Shown here piece by piece: positions 14,615 through 22,518 of a DNA stretch of 22,518 nucleotides. Under the pieces are notes generated by a model. That model had not been told where the DNA came from. It was given only the letters and a program-made list of their open reading frames with translations, and ran no database searches. Position 1 is the first letter of the stretch, and every line of letters begins with the position of its first letter. The position numbers were made by a program, and so were the translations under genes. Origin of the DNA: Moraxellaceae bacterium UBA2032 (GTDB lineage: Bacteria; Pseudomonadota; Gammaproteobacteria; Pseudomonadales; Moraxellaceae); the NCBI GenBank assembly GCA_002333125.1, contig DDBM01000253.1:1755-24272 (forward strand). Reading direction: 5' to 3'.

Positions 14615-15679
14615 TTAGCTGTGATACTTGGCACTTAGCTCGTGTACCGCGTCAATAAATGCCCCTGCGTGTTCGGGGTTGGTAAATTGGTCAATGCCAT
14701 GACCTAAGTTCATAATATGTCCCTCGCCATGACCAAAACTGGCTAAAATTTGCGCTACCTCTTCACGAATACGGCTTGGACTACCATACAACACCGACGG
14801 GTCCATATTGCCTTGTAAGGCTACCTTAGCGCCCACACGGCTACGTGCTGTACCAATATCAATTGTCCAATCTAAACCCAAGGCATCTGCACCTGTTTGT
14901 GCCATGCTTTCTAGCCACAAACCACCGCCTTTGGTAAACAAAATCACAGGCACTTTGCGGCCATCATGTTCTTTAATTAAACCATCAACAATTTTTTGCA
15001 TATAGGCTAATGAAAAAGTTTGATAAGCAGCAGCGGACAATGCCCCACCCCAACTATCAAAAATTTGTACTGCTTGTGCGCCTGCACGAATTTGAGCATT
15101 TAAATAATCAATAATCGACACTGCTAATTTATCTAATAACAAATGTAAAACTTCGGGTTGTTGATACATCATATTTTTAGCGGCACGAAAATCTCGGCTT
15201 GAGCCGCCTTCAATCATATAAGTTGCTAATGTCCACGGACTGCCCGAAAAGCCAATTAACGGCACACGACCATTAAGCGCGCCACGAATCGTGCTAACCG
15301 CCTTCATCACATAACCCAAATCGCTTTCGGCTTTAGGAATAGGTAAAGCTAAAACATCGGCTTCGGTTTTAACAGTCTTTTTAAACCGTGGCCCTTCGCC
15401 TGTTTCAAAATATAAGCCTAAGCCCATTGCATCGGGAATGGTTAAAATATCAGAAAATAAAATTGCGGCATCTAAAGGATAACGCTCTAACGGTTGCAAA
15501 GTCACTTCACAGGCCAAATCATGATTTTTGCACAAGGACATAAAATCCCCTGCTTGTTGACGCGTGGCACGATATTCGGGCAAATAACGTCCTGCTTGAC
15601 GCATCATCCATACAGGCGTGACATCAACAGATTGACGTAATAAAGCACGTAAAAAACGGTCATTTTTGAGAGGGGACAT
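14615..15679 (-). CDS. hemE: uroporphyrinogen decarboxylase
   Basis: 354 residues from the preferred ATG, the same length as E. coli HemE. It removes four carboxyl groups from uroporphyrinogen III to give coproporphyrinogen III in heme synthesis, in the cytoplasm. Signature 1 is [11 protein letters not shown] (27-37), which holds the substrate arginines. The key Asp is Asp77 in [12 protein letters not shown]. Signature 2 is [17 protein letters not shown]. The C-terminal [14 protein letters not shown] block is also present. An in-frame TTG at 15691 would add four residues, but neither start has a strong ribosome site. It lies 38 bases after the Cys-rich gene on the same strand, so they are probably co-transcribed. 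No promoter of its own is clear in that short gap, though one could lie inside the upstream gene. Confidence 0.96.
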   Translation of the reverse strand: MSPLKNDRFLRALLRQSVDVTPVWMMRQAGRYLPEYRATRQQAGDFMSLCKNHDLACEVTLQPLERYPLDAAILFSDILTIPDAMGLGLYFETGEGPRFKKTVKTEADVLALPIPKAESDLGYVMKAVSTIRGALNGRVPLIGFSGSPWTLATYMIEGGSSRDFRAAKNMMYQQPEVLHLLLDKLAVSIIDYLNAQIRAGAQAVQIFDSWGGALSAAAYQTFSLAYMQKIVDGLIKEHDGRKVPVILFTKGGGLWLESMAQTGADALGLDWTIDIGTARSRVGAKVALQGNMDPSVLYGSPSRIREEVAQILASFGHGEGHIMNLGHGIDQFTNPEHAGAFIDAVHELSAKYHS

Positions 15680-15717
15680 AAATAAGCTCAAGCATTCAAT
15701 TTAAATTATTAGGCCAA

Positions 15718-16071
15718 TTATCGCACATTACTATGTTGATAAGGGCAATGCCTACAAGCATTACCACAACAAAAACCACGTTTACGGTGATACCACTGAG
15801 TAAAAACATAATTGCCATTTTCTAAGTAATAATCAATATCTTGAATAAGTTCTTTGTTTTTATACTGACTAGGAATAGCCATTTTTACAGGATTGTTTTG
15901 TAAAAAATCGCCAATTTTTTCATTAACTGCCACCGTTAAACAGGCAGGGCAACGACAGCCCTGCTCGGCACATAATGGCATAATGGCAGGAAGCTGACTA
16001 CACCAGCATTGCTGACCCGACTCACTATTACACTCAAAACTTTGTGAGCAAATAGAGCATAGCTTTTTCAT
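15718..16071 (-). CDS. cysteine-rich CWC + DUF5522 fusion protein
   Basis: 117 residues with 13 cysteines. The N-terminal half (1-45) matches the cysteine-rich CWC type: CSICSQSFEC, QQCWC (Cys22, Cys24), then CAEQGCRCPAC (34-44). The C-terminal part (about 74-112) matches DUF5522: IQDIDYYLENGNYVFTQWYH, then RGFCCGNACRHCPY (98-111). Both families are small and uncharacterised; clustered Cys pairs point to zinc or another metal. They are usually met as separate small proteins, so the fusion suggests they act together. The ATG at 16071 is preferred over a TTG at 16083; GGA lies 8 bases before it. It sits just behind the gltBD terminator and ahead of hemE. Function is not known. I am sure of the Cys pattern, and fairly sure of the two family names. 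Confidence 0.75.
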   Translation of the reverse strand: MKKLCSICSQSFECNSESGQQCWCSQLPAIMPLCAEQGCRCPACLTVAVNEKIGDFLQNNPVKMAIPSQYKNKELIQDIDYYLENGNYVFTQWYHRKRGFCCGNACRHCPYQHSNVR

Positions 16072-16084
16072 ATTTTTATCCAAT

Positions 16085-16110
16085 AAAAAAGCGCATTGCT
16101 GCGCCTTTTT
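16085..16110 (-). terminator. rho-independent terminator of gltBD
   Basis: GCGCA, loop GCAA, TGCGC followed by six T on the minus strand, about 30 bases after the gltD stop. The other strand also has a T-run (CTTTTT), so it works both ways in principle. It is the most convincing terminator in the window, with a GNRA-type loop. Confidence 0.88.
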
Positions 16111-16135
16111 GTTTTACTGCCACCAATCATTAAGT

Positions 16136-17569
<1,434 letters not shown>

Positions 17570-17593
17570 TCAACATATGTCTAGCTAGGTTGA

Positions 17594-17620
17594 ACCCTCT
17601 TTTAGATTATAAAAGAGGGT
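17594..17620 (-). other. intercistronic stem-loop between gltB and gltD
   Basis: ACCCTCTTTT and AAAAGAGGGT form a perfect 10-bp stem with a 7-base loop. On the minus strand no T-run follows, so it is not a classic terminator. It may set the ratio of gltB to gltD mRNA by processing, stabilising the gltB end or partial termination. Confidence 0.6.
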
Positions 17621-17632
17621 CTGACGCATTAA

Positions 17633-20600
17633 TTACTGTGGGTTAGCGCGAGTGTTTTTTAGCAACTCTTTGATGTTAGCGGCCTTAGGCTTCACTAACC
17701 AAAATTTGCGTTGATACGACTCAAACTCAGCCAACAACTCTTGACCCCACGCACTACCTGTTTCGCTTACATATTCGGTTAATACCGAACGTAAATGATG
17801 ACGATGAGCTTCCATTGATTCACTGCTAATGCGATGAATTTCGATTAGCTCATGATTACAACGGTCATAGAAGTCACCTTCTAAATCAAGTACATAAGCA
17901 AAACCACCCGTCATACCTGCACCAAAGTTAAGGCCAGTCTTACCTAAGACCGTTACTAAACCACCTGTCATGTATTCACAACAATGGTCGCCTGCGCCTT
18001 CAATAACAGCATGTGCACCTGAATTACGCACTGCAAAACGCTCACCTGCGGTACCTGCGGCTAATAACTCACCACCCGTCGCACCGTATAAACAGGTATT
18101 ACCAATAATCGCGGTTTCTTGGGTTTTAAATGGCGAACCTTTAGGTGGGAAGATAACCAACTTACCGCCTGTCATGCCTTTGCCTACATAATCGTTGGCA
18201 TCGCCTTCAAGGGTTAAGTTTAAACCGCCTGCATTCCATACACCAAAACTTTGGCCTGCTGTGCCTGTTAAATTTACCGTGATTGGTGCATTACTCATAC
18301 CCAAGTCACCATGAATTTTGGCAATTTCACCACTTAAACGCGCACCAATAGAACGGTCACAGTTACCTACTTTAAAGCTAAATGTACCACCCGCTTTATT
18401 TTGAATCGCAGGTAACATCTCGGCGACCATTTTTTCGGCCAAGACACCTTGGTCAAACGGGGCATTTTTAGCCTGCATACAATACTGAGGTTTATCAGCA
18501 GTAATATGGTCGTTTTTTAACAAAGGCATTAAATCTAAATGCTGTTGTTTCGCGGTTTGACCTTCAATCATTTCTAACAAGTCGGTGCGGCCAATCAAGT
18601 CGGCCAATGAGTTAACACCCAATTGTGACAGCCAGTAGCGTGTTTCTTGTGCGACAAACTTAAAGAAGTTCATCAACATTTCTGGCTCGCCAATGTAGTG
18701 TTTTTCACGCAAGGTATCTTGCTGTGTTGCCACACCTGTTGCACAGTTATTGAGGTGGCAAATACGCAAGTATTTACAACCCAAAGCGATCATCGGTGTA
18801 GTACCAAAACCAAAGGACTCTGCACCTAAAATAGCCGCTTTAACAACATCTAAACCCGTTTTTAAACCACCATCGGTTTGTACACGCACTTTGCCACGCA
18901 AATCATTAATGCGTAACGCTTGATGAGCTTCGGCTAAACCTAACTCCCACGGCGAACCTGCATAATGAATTGACGACAAAGGCGACGCGGCTGTACCACC
19001 GTCATAACCCGAAATAGTAATTAAATCGGCATAGGCTTTAGCCACACCTGCGGCAATGGTTCCTACACCGGGTTCGGATACTAATTTAACCGAAACCAAG
19101 GCTTGAGGATTGACTTGTTTTAAGTCAAAAATCAACTGCGATAAATCTTCAATCGAATAAATATCGTGGTGTGGTGGGGGCGAAATCAACGTAACACCAG
19201 GCACAGAGTGACGTAAACGTGCAATTAAGGCATTAACTTTACCACCAGGTAGTTGACCACCTTCACCAGGCTTAGCCCCTTGCGCCACTTTAATTTGCAG
19301 CACTTCGGCTGACATTAAATACGCAGGCGTTACCCCAAAACGGCCAGAGGCTACTTGCTTGATTTTAGAATTTTTGAGTGTGCCAAAACGCTTCGGATCT
19401 TCACCACCCTCACCTGAGTTAGAACGACCACCTAAAGTATTCATGGCAATCGCAATCGACTCATGCGCTTCGGGAGACAATGCACCTAAAGACATACCCG
19501 CAGAGTCAAAGCGTTTTAAAATCGCTTCAATTGGCTCTACCTCATTTAAGGCAATTTGCTTGTCTGTTTTTAGCTTTAATAAATCACGAATCGTGGCAAC
19601 AGGACGGTCATTGACTAAGTCGGCATACACTTGGTATTGCTTATAATCACCCGAACGTACCGCGTCATGTAAAGAGTTAATCACGTCTGGATTAAAGGCA
19701 TGATATTCTTTGCCATACACAAACTTAAGTAAACCGCCGGGTTCAATCGCCTTACGTGCTTTCCACGCATCAGCCGCCAACTGTTTTTGATCGTCTTCTA
19801 AATCAACAAAACGCGCACCTTCAATACGACTAGGTACACCTTTAAAACATAAGCTCACGACTTCACTGTTTAAGCCAACTGCTTCAAACAATTGACCTGC
19901 GCGATACGAAGCTAAGGTTGAAATCCCCATTTTAGAGAGAATTTTTAATAAACCTTTGTTAATGCCTTTACGGAAATAAGATTGAGCCTCTAAGGGGTCA
20001 CCTAATATTTCGCCATTACGCGCCAAGTCAGCAATAATCTCATTGGCCAAATACGGATAAATCGCAGTTGCACCAAAACCTAACAACACCGCAAAGTGAT
20101 GTGGGTCACGCGCAATCGCGGTTTCGATAATCAAATTGGCATCACAACGTAAACCAACGGCACTTAAATGATGATGTACCGCACCTGTCACCAATAAAGC
20201 ATTGGCTGGCAAATAGTCAGGACGAATATTTCTATCCGATAATACTAAGACCGAATTACCTGCTTTTATAGCCGCTTCAGCTTCGGCACATAAACGCACA
20301 ATCGCTGCGTGTAAACCTTCGCTTTCTGGATAGTTTAAATCAAGAATAACGTGAGCATAACTTGGCCTTTCTTTTAAGGCTAAAATTTGCTTAAACTTAC
20401 TATAAGACAATACTGGACTTGCTAATATTGCACGATTAGCATGCTCTGCGGTTTCCTCAAAGATATTCATCTCCGAACCCAAAGAAGTCTCTAAAGACAT
20501 CACAATGGCTTCGCGCAAAGGGTCAATCGGAGGGTTGGTTACCTGAGCAAACTGTTGACGGAAAAAGTCCGCCACATGACGCACACGACGTGACAACACC

Positions 20601-22102
20601 GCCATTGGGGTATCATCCCCCATCGAGCCAACGGCCTCTTGGCCACTTTCAGCGAGTGGGCGAATAATTTGGTCACGCTCTTCAAAACTTACCAAAAACA
20701 TTTTTTGATAGGCTTTAAGCTCAGCAACATCCATTTTACCCAAATTTTTCTTGTCTAATACTTCGTCATTTTCTAAACGAATCGCTTGATCACGCAACCA
20801 TTTACGATACGGATGTGCCGACTTTAAACGTTGGTCAACATCTTCAGTACGTAATAGTTCGCCTGTTTGCGTATCAACCACCAAAATTTGGCCAGGCCCA
20901 ACACGGCCTTTAGCAACAACATCCGTTGGTTGATAATCCCAAACACCAATTTCTGACGCGACGGTCATATAACCATTTTTGGTAATCACATAACGCGCTG
21001 GACGCAAACCATTACGGTCAAGCATACACACGGCATGACGACCATCTTGAATAACTAAACCTGCGGGGCCATCCCATGCTTCCATGTGTTTAGAGTTATA
21101 TTCATAAAAAGCGCGTAAATCGGCATCCATCGTTTCAACATTTTGCCATGCTGGGGGAACTAACATCCGTAAAGCACGGAATAAGTCCATCCCACCACCC
21201 ACTAAAACCTCTAACATATTATCTAAGCTAGAAGAGTCCGAGCCACTGCGATTGACTAAGGGAGTGCACTCTAACAAGTCAGGTAATAAAGGATTTTTAA
21301 ATTTAGGGGTACGGGCAACAGACCAATTACGATTTCCCATAATGGTGTTAATTTCGCCATTATGTGCCACATAACGGAATGGCTGAGCCAATGGCCATTT
21401 AGGTAAGGTATTGGTAGAGAAACGCTGATGAAAAACCACGATATGAGACGCTAAACGCTCATCATCTAAATCTTTATAAAAACGGGGTAAATCGGCTGGC
21501 ATCACCAAGCCTTTATAAGTAACCACCTGTGAAGATAAGGTCGTTACATAAAATAAGGGGTCATTGGCCAATTGTTTTTCGGCACGACGACGCGCTAAAA
21601 ACAATTTACGATTAAAATCAGCCTTGTCCATGCCTTCGGGGGCATTAACAAAAATATGATTAAAGACGGGCAAGGTGCGTAAAGCAATTTCACCTAAAAT
21701 ACTGTTATCGGTTGGAACAACACGCCAACCCACCACAGATAAACCATCTTTTTGTATTTCTTGCGTCAATATCTCTTTAGAACGAGTCGCTAAAGCAGAG
21801 TCGCTATTTAAAAACACTAAGCCTACGGCAAATAAACTATTTAACTCAACACCTAACTCGGCTTGAGCAACTGCACGGAAAAAGGCTTGTGGCAATGCTA
21901 ATAACAAACCACAACCATCACCCGTCTTTCCGTCGGCCGCAATCGCACCACGGTGCGTCATACAACTTAAACTATGAATCGAAGTTTGTACGAGATGATG
22001 ACTCGCTTGCCCCTGCATATGGGCAATCAAACCAAAACCGCAATTATCCCGAAATTCGTCGGGCTGATAGAGGCCAGAATGGGCAACCGGCTGCATGTGC
22101 AT
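17633..22102 (-). CDS. gltB: glutamate synthase large (alpha) subunit
   Basis: 1489 residues. It converts glutamine and 2-oxoglutarate to two glutamates, using electrons from GltD. A 20-residue propeptide is cut to expose Cys21 ([12 protein letters not shown]) as the glutaminase nucleophile; the amidotransferase domain reaches to about 430. A central linking domain follows, then the FMN-binding synthase barrel with [17 protein letters not shown] (from 891). The [3Fe-4S] cysteines are Cys1109, Cys1115 and Cys1120 in [12 protein letters not shown]. The C-terminal GXGXG beta-helix covers about 1235-1430 ([14 protein letters not shown]). All key residues are present. AAGG is 7 bases before the first ATG; a second ATG two codons on is also possible. 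With amtB this makes a nitrogen-assimilation block; GOGAT normally works with glutamine synthetase, which is not in the window. Confidence 0.97.
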   Translation of the reverse strand: MHMQPVAHSGLYQPDEFRDNCGFGLIAHMQGQASHHLVQTSIHSLSCMTHRGAIAADGKTGDGCGLLLALPQAFFRAVAQAELGVELNSLFAVGLVFLNSDSALATRSKEILTQEIQKDGLSVVGWRVVPTDNSILGEIALRTLPVFNHIFVNAPEGMDKADFNRKLFLARRRAEKQLANDPLFYVTTLSSQVVTYKGLVMPADLPRFYKDLDDERLASHIVVFHQRFSTNTLPKWPLAQPFRYVAHNGEINTIMGNRNWSVARTPKFKNPLLPDLLECTPLVNRSGSDSSSLDNMLEVLVGGGMDLFRALRMLVPPAWQNVETMDADLRAFYEYNSKHMEAWDGPAGLVIQDGRHAVCMLDRNGLRPARYVITKNGYMTVASEIGVWDYQPTDVVAKGRVGPGQILVVDTQTGELLRTEDVDQRLKSAHPYRKWLRDQAIRLENDEVLDKKNLGKMDVAELKAYQKMFLVSFEERDQIIRPLAESGQEAVGSMGDDTPMAVLSRRVRHVADFFRQQFAQVTNPPIDPLREAIVMSLETSLGSEMNIFEETAEHANRAILASPVLSYSKFKQILALKERPSYAHVILDLNYPESEGLHAAIVRLCAEAEAAIKAGNSVLVLSDRNIRPDYLPANALLVTGAVHHHLSAVGLRCDANLIIETAIARDPHHFAVLLGFGATAIYPYLANEIIADLARNGEILGDPLEAQSYFRKGINKGLLKILSKMGISTLASYRAGQLFEAVGLNSEVVSLCFKGVPSRIEGARFVDLEDDQKQLAADAWKARKAIEPGGLLKFVYGKEYHAFNPDVINSLHDAVRSGDYKQYQVYADLVNDRPVATIRDLLKLKTDKQIALNEVEPIEAILKRFDSAGMSLGALSPEAHESIAIAMNTLGGRSNSGEGGEDPKRFGTLKNSKIKQVASGRFGVTPAYLMSAEVLQIKVAQGAKPGEGGQLPGGKVNALIARLRHSVPGVTLISPPPHHDIYSIEDLSQLIFDLKQVNPQALVSVKLVSEPGVGTIAAGVAKAYADLITISGYDGGTAASPLSSIHYAGSPWELGLAEAHQALRINDLRGKVRVQTDGGLKTGLDVVKAAILGAESFGFGTTPMIALGCKYLRICHLNNCATGVATQQDTLREKHYIGEPEMLMNFFKFVAQETRYWLSQLGVNSLADLIGRTDLLEMIEGQTAKQQHLDLMPLLKNDHITADKPQYCMQAKNAPFDQGVLAEKMVAEMLPAIQNKAGGTFSFKVGNCDRSIGARLSGEIAKIHGDLGMSNAPITVNLTGTAGQSFGVWNAGGLNLTLEGDANDYVGKGMTGGKLVIFPPKGSPFKTQETAIIGNTCLYGATGGELLAAGTAGERFAVRNSGAHAVIEGAGDHCCEYMTGGLVTVLGKTGLNFGAGMTGGFAYVLDLEGDFYDRCNHELIEIHRISSESMEAHRHHLRSVLTEYVSETGSAWGQELLAEFESYQRKFWLVKPKAANIKELLKNTRANPQ

Positions 22103-22467
22103 GGCTTTACCTTAAAAAACGTGGACTTATATGAAAAACACCCTTTAACTGAGCATTTGACAATTAGACCATAGCGAATGGTTAAAAATGCGTAGCAATA
22201 TTAAATTACCTGCATAAGCCCTAAAAATTAGGATTCCCCCTAAAAAATTTTCAATTTACACCAAACACAGTTGCTTGCTCACACTTCAATCACTAATTGT
22301 AATTTAATGCTCACAAAACACACAAAATTTGATTAAATGCGTAAAAATACCATTTTATTAGGGTCAAAATGGCCAAGCATTTTATATATAAATAGCTTAG
22401 CACTCAAATATTAACGCAGATATCTCACTTTTTTTTACATTAAACTGAGATTTTACAGCATTTTAGC
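22103..22467. other. gltB upstream region
   Basis: About 365 AT-rich bases with no gene that I can support. It holds a likely gltB promoter and an inverted repeat CCTAA-AAA-TTAGG (22220-22232) over its -10 box, which could be an operator. An imperfect hairpin with arms ATCTCA/TGAGAT (22422-22451) next to an eight-T run may end the gene at the right edge. I saw no sigma-54 element here. Confidence 0.45.
22225..22254 (-). promoter_or_regulatory. possible sigma-70 promoter of gltB
   Basis: On the minus strand TTGAAA (22254-22249) and TAATTT (22230-22225) lie 18 bases apart, about 120 bases before the gltB start. The leader would be long. Another, poorer pair lies nearer the gene. Confidence 0.4.
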
Positions 22468-22518
22468 TTAGAACAAGTCCAAAACAGGCGTTTCTGGCTC
22501 TTTTATTGGCCGTTTTTC
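22468..22518 (-). CDS. C-terminal end of an upstream gene, edge-truncated
   Basis: Reading inward from the right edge on the minus strand gives 16 codons, EKRPIKEPETPVLDLF, then TAA at 22470-22468. A charged, proline-rich tail ending in DLF looks like a real protein end, but 16 residues are too few to name a family. In Acinetobacter-like genomes I recall a SPOR-domain protein and aroB upstream of gltB; that is memory only and not visible here. Confidence 0.35.
   Translation of the reverse strand, partial: EKRPIKEPETPVLDLF

Overview
The window is chromosomal DNA of a Gram-negative gammaproteobacterium, fairly AT-rich by eye. Lipoprotein signal peptides, SlyX, YajQ, Uup, GloC and a proteobacterial two-subunit glutamate synthase all fit this. 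The order gltB-gltD followed by hemE is one I recall from Acinetobacter and relatives, so a Moraxellaceae-like organism is my best guess. That is inference, not proof. Most genes are housekeeping. I see no rRNA, tRNA, CRISPR array, insertion sequence or prophage.

Left part (1-4717): a DUF4403-type lipoprotein that runs off the left edge; a membrane protein with a GGDEF-type domain whose active-site motif is ruined; a TetR-type regulator whose 3' end overlaps the GGDEF gene tail to tail and which has a good Fur-box match upstream; then a very AT-rich stretch of about 700 bases with short repeats, leading to a small orphan protein with two AP2-like DNA-binding repeats. This is the most accessory-looking part.

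Middle (4718-12950): gloC (glyoxalase II type) on the minus strand; yajQ and a DUF4442 hotdog-fold gene as a tight plus-strand pair; slyX with a CPA2 cation/proton antiporter on the minus strand; the ABC-F ATPase uup on the plus strand; a lipoprotein overlapping an epoxide-hydrolase-like alpha/beta hydrolase by 4 bases; and an unrecognised 138-residue protein. Most convergent gaps hold a hairpin.

Right part (12951-22518), all minus strand: a nitrogen-assimilation block. gltB and gltD encode glutamate synthase, and amtB an ammonium transporter. The amtB gene has a sigma-54 type -24/-12 promoter and an NtrC-like palindrome, which places it under nitrogen control without an adjacent glnK. Between gltD and amtB lie a cysteine-rich CWC+DUF5522 fusion gene and hemE (heme synthesis). 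A strong terminator after gltD sits directly against the start of the CWC+DUF5522 gene. At the right edge, 16 codons of another minus-strand gene seem to be visible.

No single new system stands out. The best leads are the two-AP2 orphan in its AT-rich island, the degenerate GGDEF sensor, the Fur-boxed TetR gene, the Cys-rich fusion squeezed behind a terminator, and the layered amtB control region.
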